Shown here in pieces: positions 44,813-53,404 of a stretch of DNA of 64,000 bases. Numbering within the stretch: the first letter of the stretch is position 1; the number at the start of each line of letters is the position of its first letter. A model generated the notes under the pieces. The model was not told where the DNA came from. It saw only the letters and a list, made by a program, of their open reading frames with translations, and did not search any database. The stretch is from Bacillota bacterium (GTDB lineage: Bacteria > Bacillota > Clostridia > Acetivibrionales > DTU013). The stretch covers positions 8,353-72,352 of the forward strand of contig JAEYOP010000049.1 in assembly GCA_023411575.1 (NCBI GenBank), written 5' to 3'. Both the position numbers and the translations under genes were made by a program.

Positions 44813-45700
44813 ATGAAAGGGAAACTCAAACGGAATATTCAATTCCAACTATTCCTGGTACCGGCTTTTATTTTCTATTTCGCATTTGTTATTTTACCGA
44901 TGCTTATGAGCTTTGCCTATAGCTTTACCGGGTTAACGTTTACAAAGCCCGAATACCATTTTATAGGCCTGGAAAATTACACTAAGCTTTTTGCAGATGA
45001 AGTTGTTACGAACTCGCTGAGCTATACAATGATCTATACGATAGGAACTACCATTTTGATCACTCTTTGCTGCGTTCCGCTGGCGCTTTTACTGGACAGC
45101 CGGTTCGCCGGAAGGAATATGTACAGGGCGGTGTTCTATTTCCCCTCCTGTATCGGGGCGTTTATTTTCGGATATGTATTCCGGTATCTGTTGTCCTCGG
45201 ATGATCTGGGCTTTCTCAATATGCTTCTGATCAACCTCTTCGGAATCGAAGCCATTCCGTTTTTGTCGGAAATCTTCTGGGCACGGCTTTGTACAATACT
45301 GGTGTGCGTCTGGATGGCCACCGGCTGGAATGCGACCATTTACCTCGCTTACCTCCAGTCCATTCCGGAGGAGCTGTATGAATCGGCCCGTATAGACGGG
45401 GCCAATACCGTGCAGAGAGTAAGATATATCACGCTGCCGCTGCTGACGCCGGCTGCGAAGATCAGCATCATGACTCTGCTGACCGGCGGACTCAGAGTAT
45501 TCGAACTGCCCTTCGCCCTTACGAGCGGAGGCCCGGCAAGGTCCACCTCTTCGATCACCCAGGCTTTAATCATCCGGGGCATTACGGAAGGGAACATCGG
45601 GTATGCCTGCTCCCTCGGCGTAGTATTCCTGGTATTGATTCTGGTTGTTACGCTGGTTGAAACTCAGGGCATGTCGAAGCTGGAAGAGAGGGTGAGCTGA
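44813..45700 (+). CDS. ABC sugar importer 4, permease (UgpA/MalF type)
   Basis: This 295-aa inner-membrane subunit has six hydrophobic segments (first LFLVPAFIFYFAFVILPMLM), the EAA loop YESARIDGANTVQRVRYITL, and LTSGGPARSTSSIT, the typical late block. The start ATG 44813 follows AGGGGTGATCAG. It is paired with the next gene, which begins at the base after its stop codon. Confidence 0.9.
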   Translation: MKGKLKRNIQFQLFLVPAFIFYFAFVILPMLMSFAYSFTGLTFTKPEYHFIGLENYTKLFADEVVTNSLSYTMIYTIGTTILITLCCVPLALLLDSRFAGRNMYRAVFYFPSCIGAFIFGYVFRYLLSSDDLGFLNMLLINLFGIEAIPFLSEIFWARLCTILVCVWMATGWNATIYLAYLQSIPEELYESARIDGANTVQRVRYITLPLLTPAAKISIMTLLTGGLRVFELPFALTSGGPARSTSSITQALIIRGITEGNIGYACSLGVVFLVLILVVTLVETQGMSKLEERVS

Positions 45701-46519
45701 ATGAGACATAAATGGAAGTACCTGAAAACGTTATTGCTCCTTCCCTTTGCAGTTGCCGTGGCATACCCGTTTATCTTCATTGTAGCCACGTCGCTGAAGG
45801 CACAGACGGAAATCTCGGCTCATCCGTACGGGTTGTTATTTACCCCCACGCTTGAAAATTATATTTCGGTATTCGAGCGGTTTTCCATCCTGAGAAGCTT
45901 GTTCAATAATATCGAAATTACGTCGATCTCGGTTGCCGGCGTTGTAATATTCGCCGCCATGGCTGCTTACCCGATCATATACAATCCCAATAAATTCAAC
46001 AAGTTTATGGGCGGCATCATGATCATGGGGTATCTGATCCCCGGACAGGCCTTGCTGATTCCCCTGTATCAGATCATGATAAAGACGCAGCTGATCAACA
46101 AGGTGTATGGCGTAATATTCCTTTATCTGGCGGGCTCCTCCCTGGCGGTTTATCTATACATGGGCTATATGAAAACCATCCCGAAGGATATGTTCGAAGC
46201 CGCCACCATTGACGGCTGCGGTGTCTGGGCGACCTTCTGGAAGGTGATATTCCCCCTGATGACGCCTATTGTGGCTACCGTCGTTATTTTTAATGTGTTC
46301 GGGGTGTGGAACGACTTTCTCAATCCCTATCTTTTCCTGAGTTCGCCGAAAAATGCTACGCTGATCCTGCAGGTCCAGAAGACCAGGGACCAGTTTGCCG
46401 TAGAATGGGGTCTCGGGCTAGCCATCACCTCCATTATCATGATTCCGCTGTTCTTCTTCTACGTCTTTACGCAGAAATATCTGATAAAAGGCATGACCAG
46501 CGGCGCCATTAAGGGATGA
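45701..46519 (+). CDS. ABC sugar importer 4, permease (UgpE/MalG type)
   Basis: This 272-aa second channel subunit of importer 4 has six hydrophobic segments and the EAA loop FEAATIDGCGVWATFWKVIF. It ends LIKGMTSGAIKG. The start is immediately after the stop of the first permease, with GAGAGGGTGAGCTGA as ribosome site. The stop codon lies inside a 21-bp match to the end of the hairpin element (46511-46531). Confidence 0.9.
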   Translation: MRHKWKYLKTLLLLPFAVAVAYPFIFIVATSLKAQTEISAHPYGLLFTPTLENYISVFERFSILRSLFNNIEITSISVAGVVIFAAMAAYPIIYNPNKFNKFMGGIMIMGYLIPGQALLIPLYQIMIKTQLINKVYGVIFLYLAGSSLAVYLYMGYMKTIPKDMFEAATIDGCGVWATFWKVIFPLMTPIVATVVIFNVFGVWNDFLNPYLFLSSPKNATLILQVQKTRDQFAVEWGLGLAITSIIMIPLFFFYVFTQKYLIKGMTSGAIKG

Positions 46520-46531
46520 CCGAATCATAAA
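46511..46531. repeat. Solitary 21-bp end of the hairpin element
   Basis: AAGGGATGACCGAATCAT and the next three bases match the terminal inverted repeat of the element at 18561 (one base different) and share the C of the copy at 63873. No inner element sequence follows. The first nine bases double as the last codons and stop of the permease gene. This may be a footprint of a lost copy. Confidence 0.5.
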
Positions 46532-46585
46532 ATGGATCCGGACAGAACGGGGCATGGCGAAGGCCCGCCCCTGAATTTTCTTATA

Positions 46586-46614
46586 TTGCGGGGGGTGTAC
46601 GGTCGGGTTATAAT
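46586..46614 (+). promoter_or_regulatory. Promoter of the second kinase/regulator pair
   Basis: TTGCGG (46586-46591), a 17-bp spacer and TATAAT (46609-46614) lie 42 bp before the kinase start. The kinase is therefore probably transcribed apart from importer 4. Confidence 0.6.
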
Positions 46615-46656
46615 AGTTATGTCAACAGTACTATGCTGCCTGACAAGAGGAGCGAT

Positions 46657-48465
46657 ATGATAAAGGAAACCATCTCCCTTTCGCCGTTTATTCAAAAAAA
46701 ATCCGTTATATTCGCGATCTTTCTGACCTTTCTTCTGGTGAATATGGTGATCTTTTTAGCAATGGTTTTTTTCACAACCAATAATTCTTCCAACATTCTT
46801 ACGGGGGAAATCACCGTCTATACGGAAAAAATCATCGAGCAGGCCATCGCCAATCTGGACTACAATCTTGCCGACGTGCAGTCGCCCCTGATCATGCTGT
46901 CCAATAACAAAACCATCCTTACCTGTCTCCAGGACTACCAGAACATGAGCGACGCGGACAAGTATACGAACAAAAAGGAAATTTTGAATGTCATCGCGGG
47001 ATACTGGCTGAAGCCCCTGATTTCCGACCTGATCATCGTCGGAAACAACGGGTTCTTTTTCAATTCCACGGAAAATTCCCTGAAGTGGGATTATGACTTC
47101 CTGGGACAGCCCTGGTATAAAAATGCCGAAAAAAAGGACAACACTTTTATCAATTTTGGGCTGCACCTGCAGAACTATTATAACGAGAACATTTACCGGA
47201 AAAGCGACCGGCTTACCATTTCCATAGGACTGCCGGTAAAAGCCTCCGGCGGCGCGGAGCTCGGTACGGTCCTGTGCGACCTGGAACTGAGCAAGCTCAA
47301 TGACATCCTGAAGCTGAACACCTTTGAAAAGAGCGGGTATATCTTCCTGACCGACGACCGGGGAAAGATCCTGGCCCATAAGAACAGCGACCTGATCGGA
47401 GAGGATTTCGGCCTGAAGGACCGGTCCGTCATCCTGAACGGGAAACAGGGCAGTTTTATCACGGAAGGCCCGGAAGGAAAGCTGCTGCTGGTTTACCATA
47501 CTTCCAGGATCGCCGGCCTGAAGCTGATATCGGTGATTCCCATCAATGAAATAGAAGAGCATTCCCTGGCGCTGAAGCGCAATATCATCCGGATCTTCAT
47601 GATCTCCCTGCTGGTCCAGGTCATCGTCTATTTTATCGTGGTCCTTTTTATCTCCAAGCCCTTCAAGAAATTGATCCATTCCATCGACAACGTCCGACTG
47701 GAGGACCTGTCTGTCAAAAGCGGGGATTATCAGTTCTGGGAATTGAATGTGATCGGGCGGAAATTCGAGGAACTGATCGAACGGCTCAAGAATTTGATCC
47801 GGGAAAACTACGATTCGAAGCTGAGCCTGAAGGAGGCCGAACTGGAAAACCTGCAGGCCCAGATCAATCCCCACATGCTGTACAATACGCTGCAAATCCT
47901 GCAGACCGAGATCGTCTGCGGCAATATCGAGGAGTCCGACCGGATCGTGCTTTCCCTCAGCGAGCTGTTCCGGTATTCCGTCCACAAGGAAAAAGAAATG
48001 GTCTATATATCCCAGGAGATTCAATACCTTGAAAATTATTTCAATCTTTGCTCCAGGAGATTTGACGGGAACCTGAAGGCCGTCTTCGACATTTCAGAGG
48101 AGGTCTACAATTTCAAAATCCCGAGGCTGCTGTTCCAGCCGATCATTGAAAACTGCATCATCCACGGCTTCAAGGAGTGCCCGGAGAACGGCGAAATCCT
48201 CATATCCGCCAGGATAGTCCCGGAGGGAATCCTCATTTCCGTCCGGGACAATGGGGGAGGCATAGGGCCCGCCAGGCTCGAGCAATTGATCCGCCACATC
48301 AATGATCCTTCTGCCGCGGATTCCAACATCGGCCTTCGGAATGTCCATCAGAGAATACGTCTTAAATATGGAGAACGATACGGGATAAGCCTTCGCAGCG
48401 TAAAAGGGGAATATACGGTTGTGGACATGCTCATCGCCCGTTTCGAAGGGGGACACAGGCAATGA
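46657..48465 (+). CDS. YesM-type sensor histidine kinase
   Basis: This 602-aa membrane sensor has a first span near residues 15-40 (FAIFLTFLLVNMVIFLAMVFF), an extracellular Cache-like domain, and a second span near 305-330 (IFMISLLVQVIVYFIVVLFI). A HAMP-like region, the His_kinase block INPHMLYNTLQ with His406, and an ATPase domain (ENCIIHGFKECPENG, DNGGGIG) follow. ATG 46657 follows AGAGGAG. The last four bases overlap the start of the response regulator (ATGA), so the two are translated together. Confidence 0.92.
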   Translation: MIKETISLSPFIQKKSVIFAIFLTFLLVNMVIFLAMVFFTTNNSSNILTGEITVYTEKIIEQAIANLDYNLADVQSPLIMLSNNKTILTCLQDYQNMSDADKYTNKKEILNVIAGYWLKPLISDLIIVGNNGFFFNSTENSLKWDYDFLGQPWYKNAEKKDNTFINFGLHLQNYYNENIYRKSDRLTISIGLPVKASGGAELGTVLCDLELSKLNDILKLNTFEKSGYIFLTDDRGKILAHKNSDLIGEDFGLKDRSVILNGKQGSFITEGPEGKLLLVYHTSRIAGLKLISVIPINEIEEHSLALKRNIIRIFMISLLVQVIVYFIVVLFISKPFKKLIHSIDNVRLEDLSVKSGDYQFWELNVIGRKFEELIERLKNLIRENYDSKLSLKEAELENLQAQINPHMLYNTLQILQTEIVCGNIEESDRIVLSLSELFRYSVHKEKEMVYISQEIQYLENYFNLCSRRFDGNLKAVFDISEEVYNFKIPRLLFQPIIENCIIHGFKECPENGEILISARIVPEGILISVRDNGGGIGPARLEQLIRHINDPSAADSNIGLRNVHQRIRLKYGERYGISLRSVKGEYTVVDMLIARFEGGHRQ

Positions 48466-50003
48466 AGCTGCTGATTGTGGACGACCAGTCGTCCGTGCAT
48501 AAATTTCTGGATACCGTGTTTGACTGGCCTGCCATGGGGATCGCCCAGGTCGGGCACGCCTTTAACGGGAACGAGGCTCTGGAGCTCATCCGGAGGGCTC
48601 CGCCCGATTTGATGATCCTGGACATTAAAATGCCATATATGGACGGAATTGAATTGATCCGGGAATTGGAACGCAGCGGGCGGATGGTCCGGATCATCAT
48701 CCTGAGCGCCTACAATGAGTTTGAATACGCACGGGAGGCTATGAAATACGGCTTGAAGGATTATGTGCTCAAGCCGATTGATTCCAAGAAGCTGGGCGAT
48801 ATCATTATGAACGCGATCCGCGAAATCGAGGCGGAGCAGGAGAAATGCGTCCAGGAGGCGATGAACGCAGCGCTTTACGGCTTTAAGCTGCCGGAGGAAG
48901 CCGCCGGAAAGATTTGTTCCGCTTTTGAGCACAGAAACATTCGACAGTTCTTTCTTATTGCTTTCCTCTGTAGAAATTCAAATGAAGCGGATGTTCTAGG
49001 CCAATTGCAGGATGAGCTGAAACGCGATTCCGCGCATCCCTGCAGAACTCTTCCCGCCAACGAGGGAGAGCTGCTTGCCCTTGTGCCGCTTTGCCGGGAA
49101 GAGGAATTGGAGCAGGCGGCCGGGGTAATCCGGGAAAAATTGGCCGGATTCCGCACGGCGCACGGCTGCGACAGCCTGGTTGCGGGCCTCAGCGAGGCGG
49201 ACTCAGAGGTGGAGCATATGCGGGAGCTGTACCTGCATGCGGTGAAAGCGACGGAAATGTCCTTTTATTCGAAGGAGGGCTTTTTCCGGTATTCCGCGGA
49301 GCTGTTTTCCGAGAAGGCGGAAAAGGAGCTTCCGGATGCGTTGGAGAAAAACATTATCGACAGTATAAAGCTGAACTTTCAGGAATTCCGGTGCATTGAA
49401 CTCATCGGAAACTACTTTGACTATTTCCGGAGGAACCCGGTGGCGCCGGAGCAGGTTGCGCTGTCCCTGATGAACCTGGTCAGCCGGATCAACCTGAGGC
49501 TTGTGGAAGAATACAGGGACGGCGGGATTTTTATCGAGGACGTGCCGCGGGCTTACTGGTCGGAGCACTACTATATCGACGATCTGGAGCTGGCCTTTGC
49601 GCAGAATGTCTTCTCCGCCCTCGGCCGGATAAGGTCCAACCGGCCCAAGACCGATACGGAGATCATCCGGGAGGTCAAAAGGCACATCGACGAAAAATAC
49701 AACGAGGATTTGTCCCTGGACAGCATTTCGGAAAAATTTTTCATCAGCAAATACCAGCTCAGCCGGATCTTCAAAAAGGAGATCGGGATCAATTACTGGG
49801 ATTACATAACCCAGGTCCGGATGGAGAAAGCCCGTCTCCTGATACAGAATACGGATATGAAGATGTATGAGATTGCGGAGAAGACGGGCTACGACGACAT
49901 CAGCCATTTCAGCACCGCCTTCAAGAAGTACTTCGGCAAAAGCCCCAAGGAATTCAAGGCGCAGCCCGGCGAAAATAACAAAGCCAACCACCTTCCGGGA
50001 TAG
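48462..50003 (+). CDS. YesN-type response regulator with AraC DNA-binding domain
   Basis: This 513-aa cytoplasmic regulator has an N-terminal receiver (LLIVDDQSSVHK, phospho-acceptor Asp54 in MILDIKMPY, Lys in VLKPIDSK), a long middle region and a C-terminal AraC double helix-turn-helix (EDLSLDSISEKFFISKYQLSRIF, YDDISHFSTAFKKYFGKSP). It is the partner of the kinase just upstream. Targets are probably importer 4, just before it, and perhaps the GH31 gene after it. Confidence 0.92.
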   Translation: MKLLIVDDQSSVHKFLDTVFDWPAMGIAQVGHAFNGNEALELIRRAPPDLMILDIKMPYMDGIELIRELERSGRMVRIIILSAYNEFEYAREAMKYGLKDYVLKPIDSKKLGDIIMNAIREIEAEQEKCVQEAMNAALYGFKLPEEAAGKICSAFEHRNIRQFFLIAFLCRNSNEADVLGQLQDELKRDSAHPCRTLPANEGELLALVPLCREEELEQAAGVIREKLAGFRTAHGCDSLVAGLSEADSEVEHMRELYLHAVKATEMSFYSKEGFFRYSAELFSEKAEKELPDALEKNIIDSIKLNFQEFRCIELIGNYFDYFRRNPVAPEQVALSLMNLVSRINLRLVEEYRDGGIFIEDVPRAYWSEHYYIDDLELAFAQNVFSALGRIRSNRPKTDTEIIREVKRHIDEKYNEDLSLDSISEKFFISKYQLSRIFKKEIGINYWDYITQVRMEKARLLIQNTDMKMYEIAEKTGYDDISHFSTAFKKYFGKSPKEFKAQPGENNKANHLPG

Positions 50004-50162
50004 CCCGCTCGGGACCGATTTGGTCGTAACGTTCTCGCCCACAAAACAGTGGATTCGAGACTAAAGACCATTTTGCCGAGGTCAGCAAAATGGTTGAGAT
50101 CGGTAGTTCGACGCAAAGCCTACCCGGCAGAAACGCATTCCAACTCGGCACATATAGAAAAG

Positions 50163-50203
50163 CCCCCTTGCCGGCAGATGACATGCTCGGCAAGGGGGTT
50201 TTT
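50163..50203. terminator. Bidirectional terminator between regulator and GH31
   Basis: CCCCCTTGCCG and CGGCAAGGGGG form a perfect 11-bp stem with a T-run on the plus strand and an A-run at the other side. A weaker hairpin (CCATTTTGC/GCAAAATGG) lies at about 50070-50095. The 212-bp gap otherwise shows no gene. Confidence 0.85.
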
Positions 50204-50215
50204 GCGGCCGGCCGC

Positions 50216-52213
50216 CTAGATCATCCCGATCCATTCCGCGTGACTGCCGTCCCGCAGAAATGCCGGGATGACGTCCAGCGGCGCCGCCGCCGACACAGCC
50301 CTTCCGCCGGCATACACCTTGCCGTCGTGCAGGCTGGTCCAGGCTGCGCCTTCCGGGAGGTACACCTCCCTGCTGCACGCGCCTTCATACACTACCGGCG
50401 CGACAAGGATGTCGCCGCCGTACATGTATTGATCCTTCAGCGTCCAGCAGACGGGATCCTCCGGGAATTCATAGAACATGGCCCGCATAACGGGCGTCCC
50501 TTTTTCATGAGCCTGGCGCATAAGCTCGCGAGTATACGGGCGCATGGCTTCGCGCAGCTTCATGTATTTTACGAGAATCTCATAGGTTTCCTGTCCATAG
50601 CTCCATACTTCGTTGTCGCCTCCGGTGAACAGCGCCGGACGCCCGTTCTTCCCGTAAAGCATGGTCGTCGGCTTGCGGTCCCCATGCAGGCGCATGACCG
50701 GACAGAAGGCGCCGTACTGGAACCAGCGGACCAGAAGCTTCCGGAAGCCTTCGTCCTCCGGGTCGCCGCCGCCGAAGCCGCCGATGTCCGTCGTCCACCA
50801 GGGAATGCCGCAGAGGCCCATATGGAGTCCCGCGCAGATCTGCTTCCGGAAATCCGCATAATCGGAATGGATGTCTCCCGACCATACAAGCGCGCCGTAC
50901 CGCTGGCTTCCCGCCCAGGCGCAGCGGACCAGGTTGACGATATCCCGCTGTCCTTCGTTTTCCATCCCTTCGTAAAAAGTTCTGGAATAAAGCTGCGGAT
51001 AAATGTTTCCGACTTGGACATTCGGTCCGGCATAATACCGGTAATTGTCGAAATCGTACACAGTGTATTCCGGTTCCGCCTCGTCGAGCCAGAACAGCTT
51101 GATGCCGTGGTCATAGTAGTTTTTCCTGCATTTGTCCCAGACATAGCGCCTGGCGGCGGGGTTCGTGGCGTCGTAGAAAACGCTGTCCCCGCCGAACTGC
51201 ATGCAGATGTTGACGCCCATTTCCGGTTTGACCAGCAGGCCGTTTTGCTTCATCTCGTTGAAATTTTCGCTTTGCAGGTCGATCTGGGGCCAGACGGACA
51301 CCATCAACTCCATGCCCAACTGCTTCAGTTCCTCCGCCATGGCCCGCGGGTCGGGGAAGAATTCCTCGTCGAAGCGGAAATCGCCCATTTTCGGCCAGTG
51401 GAAGAAATCGCATACGATCACGTCGACGGGCAGGCCGCGGCGCTTATACTCCCTTGCGACCTCCAGCAGCTGCTCCTGGTTGTAGTAGCGCAGCTTGCAC
51501 TGCCAGAAGCCCAGGCCGTACTCCGGCATCATGGGGACCGTTCCGGTCACGCTTGCATAGGCCTCTTCGATTTCCGCAGGCGTATCGCCCGCCGTGATCC
51601 AGTAATCCAACTGCTTGGTGCTTTCAGCATGCCACTCCGTCCGGTTTTTGCAAAAGCTGGCGCTTCCGATAGCCGGGTTGTGCCACAGAAAGCCGTAGCC
51701 GAGACTGGACAGCACAAAGGGGATGCTCGCCTGGGAATTCCGGTGGGATAGCTCAAAGTTACAGTTTTTGATATCCAGGATTTCCTGCTGGTATTGTCCC
51801 ATGCCGTACAGCTTTTCCGTTTCATCGGACTCAAAAGTGACGGTCAGCTTGTAATCTCCTCCAATGATGGGCTTGAATTTCCTCGCGTGCAGGTTCAGCG
51901 CGCCATGGTGGTCGATTTCCTGCAGCAGCAGCCGGCCTTTTTGATTGTAAAAACGGATCCTGCCGTTTTTGGTCCAGCTATTTTCCTCGATCACGGCTTC
52001 TATTTTTCCGTTCCGGATTACCGCTTTGCCGTCTTCGATCCGGATATCCGCGCTGCCGCAGCCGGCCGGCAATAGGGCGAAATCGGTGTCCATGATATCA
52101 CCCATCATCCGCGAACGCACCCGGAAGCTGTTTGCGCCCCAGGGCTCGATCACGAGCTTTTCCCCGTTATATTGCCAGATGAGTTTGTTGCCTTCCTGAC
52201 AGAATATGCCCAT
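50216..52213 (-). CDS. GH31 alpha-xylosidase-like glycosidase
   Basis: This 665-aa cytoplasmic enzyme has the GH31 N-terminal beta domain (YGMGQYQQE region), then the barrel with nucleophile Asp377 (LFWLDEAEPE) and acid/base Asp447 (VWSGDIHSDY). IPWWTTDIGGFGGG and the C-terminal RELMRQAHEKGTPVMRAM complete the family pattern. The block LFWLDEAEPE is like that of bacterial alpha-xylosidases (YicI group), so removal of alpha-xylose from xyloglucan fragments is the best guess. Alpha-glucosidase or alpha-galactosidase activity is possible. It is divergent from an AraC regulator across 168 bp with three repeated ATGTTGCT boxes. Confidence 0.9.
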   Translation of the reverse strand: MGIFCQEGNKLIWQYNGEKLVIEPWGANSFRVRSRMMGDIMDTDFALLPAGCGSADIRIEDGKAVIRNGKIEAVIEENSWTKNGRIRFYNQKGRLLLQEIDHHGALNLHARKFKPIIGGDYKLTVTFESDETEKLYGMGQYQQEILDIKNCNFELSHRNSQASIPFVLSSLGYGFLWHNPAIGSASFCKNRTEWHAESTKQLDYWITAGDTPAEIEEAYASVTGTVPMMPEYGLGFWQCKLRYYNQEQLLEVAREYKRRGLPVDVIVCDFFHWPKMGDFRFDEEFFPDPRAMAEELKQLGMELMVSVWPQIDLQSENFNEMKQNGLLVKPEMGVNICMQFGGDSVFYDATNPAARRYVWDKCRKNYYDHGIKLFWLDEAEPEYTVYDFDNYRYYAGPNVQVGNIYPQLYSRTFYEGMENEGQRDIVNLVRCAWAGSQRYGALVWSGDIHSDYADFRKQICAGLHMGLCGIPWWTTDIGGFGGGDPEDEGFRKLLVRWFQYGAFCPVMRLHGDRKPTTMLYGKNGRPALFTGGDNEVWSYGQETYEILVKYMKLREAMRPYTRELMRQAHEKGTPVMRAMFYEFPEDPVCWTLKDQYMYGGDILVAPVVYEGACSREVYLPEGAAWTSLHDGKVYAGGRAVSAAAPLDVIPAFLRDGSHAEWIGMI

Positions 52214-52240
52214 TGGTCTTTCCTCCGCTTTCTTATAAAA

Positions 52241-52338
52241 ATGTTGCTTTCCTTTGCTAATTTTGTGATAATACGATTATACTGCGTAAAATGCGGAATA
52301 TCTCATATTATGTTGCTATAAAATAACAAAATGTTGCT
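52241..52338. promoter_or_regulatory. Three direct ATGTTGCT boxes in the GH31/AraC divergent region
   Basis: ATGTTGCT occurs at 52241, 52310 and 52331, each in A-rich context. The last two are 21 bp apart, two helical turns, which is typical of AraC-family half-sites. They sit upstream of the GH31 promoter area and close to the regulator's own start, so they are good candidates for its binding sites. Confidence 0.55.
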
Positions 52339-52381
52339 TGCTTGAAAAATAAAAGAGCGGCAGGAAACGGAGGGAGCCCCA

Positions 52382-53284
52382 ATGATACAGGAGCGGGCCA
52401 ATCTGAAGGAAAGAGCGATCCACGGGTCCGCGGATTTTCCGCTGTGCGTCTACAGAAGCCGGCCGAACCAGGACGAAAGCATTCTCTTCTGCCATTGGCA
52501 CGACGAGGTTGAAATCATGTATCTGGCCTCCGGAAGCGCGACGTTCTATCTGGATACGGTTCCGGTGGAAATAGGGGAGGGGGAAGCGGTGATCATCAAC
52601 AGCGGCACAATCCACTCCGGCACCTCGGCGGATTTTCAAAACTGTGTTTTCTATGCGGTCGTGTTTGATTTCACCATGCTTTTCAACAACAAAGCAGGGG
52701 ACAGCCTGGGCAAATACCTTGTTCCGGTTCATAACGGCCAGTACAGGCTCCCGGTAAAGCTGAGCAGGGAAGGGGAGCAGGACAGGGAAATCCTGCAGCA
52801 GGTCCGAAACATCGTCGATGCTTACATCAATCGCAAACCGGCTTATCCGTTAACCATCCTGTCGTCCCTTTACGCCATTCTGGGCGGACTGATTGCCCAG
52901 GACCGCCTCACCGCTGTCGGGATCGTAAAAACCGAAGCTTCCCACTCCCGGCTGGCACAGTTTAAAGCCGTGCTTGCCTTTATTGAAGAAAATTACAGCC
53001 AAAAAATAGGCATCCGGGAAATGGCGGACCATATCAACATGAGTCCGTATCATTTTTGCCGTTTTTTCAAAACCATGTCGGGGAAGACCCCCTTCGAGTA
53101 CCTGATAGGATATCGGATCCACCAGGCGGAGCTGCTTTTGAAGGATCCCTCCCGAAAGATCATCGATATCGCCCTGGAGGTTGGCTTCAACAATATCAGT
53201 TACTTTATCAAAAGCTTCCGGGAATACAAAAAAATGACGCCGGCAAAATACCGTTCCGGTGAAATAGGGTCGGAAGCCAGATAA
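52382..53284 (+). CDS. AraC-family transcriptional regulator with cupin sensor
   Basis: This 300-aa cytoplasmic regulator has an N-terminal cupin (FCHWHDEVEIMYLASGSATFYLD, GEGEAVIINSGTIHS) and a C-terminal AraC domain (QKIGIREMADHINMSPYHFCRFF, FNNISYFIKSFREYKKMTPAKYR). It is divergent from the GH31 gene and most likely activates it through the ATGTTGCT boxes between them. A ribosome site CGGAGGGAGC precedes the ATG. A strong terminator follows its stop codon at once. Confidence 0.9.
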   Translation: MIQERANLKERAIHGSADFPLCVYRSRPNQDESILFCHWHDEVEIMYLASGSATFYLDTVPVEIGEGEAVIINSGTIHSGTSADFQNCVFYAVVFDFTMLFNNKAGDSLGKYLVPVHNGQYRLPVKLSREGEQDREILQQVRNIVDAYINRKPAYPLTILSSLYAILGGLIAQDRLTAVGIVKTEASHSRLAQFKAVLAFIEENYSQKIGIREMADHINMSPYHFCRFFKTMSGKTPFEYLIGYRIHQAELLLKDPSRKIIDIALEVGFNNISYFIKSFREYKKMTPAKYRSGEIGSEAR

Positions 53285-53285
53285 G

Positions 53286-53340
53286 AAAAAGCCGGCCGGT
53301 ACGCCTTTAATATGCTGCTTTGCGCACCGGCCGGCTTTTT
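53286..53340. terminator. Bidirectional terminator between AraC and GH51
   Basis: AAAAAGCCGGCCGGT pairs perfectly with ACCGGCCGGCTTTTT across a 25-nt loop. The convergent gene layout and the A- and T-runs on both sides indicate two-way use. Confidence 0.88.
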
Positions 53341-53404
53341 CACGGGATACCCTGATCCCTGTGGGAAGCCTTATAGTGAGAAGACCTATAGTATCAGAAG
53401 TCTT

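Noticed and set aside
50090..51751. A 553-codon plus-strand open frame opposite GH31
   Set aside because: It runs through the terminator region and antisense to a clear GH31 enzyme, with low-complexity composition.
52241..52338. CRISPR-like array
   Set aside because: There are only three 8-bp repeats with unequal spacing; they look like regulator sites. No CRISPR array or cas gene was seen anywhere in the window.
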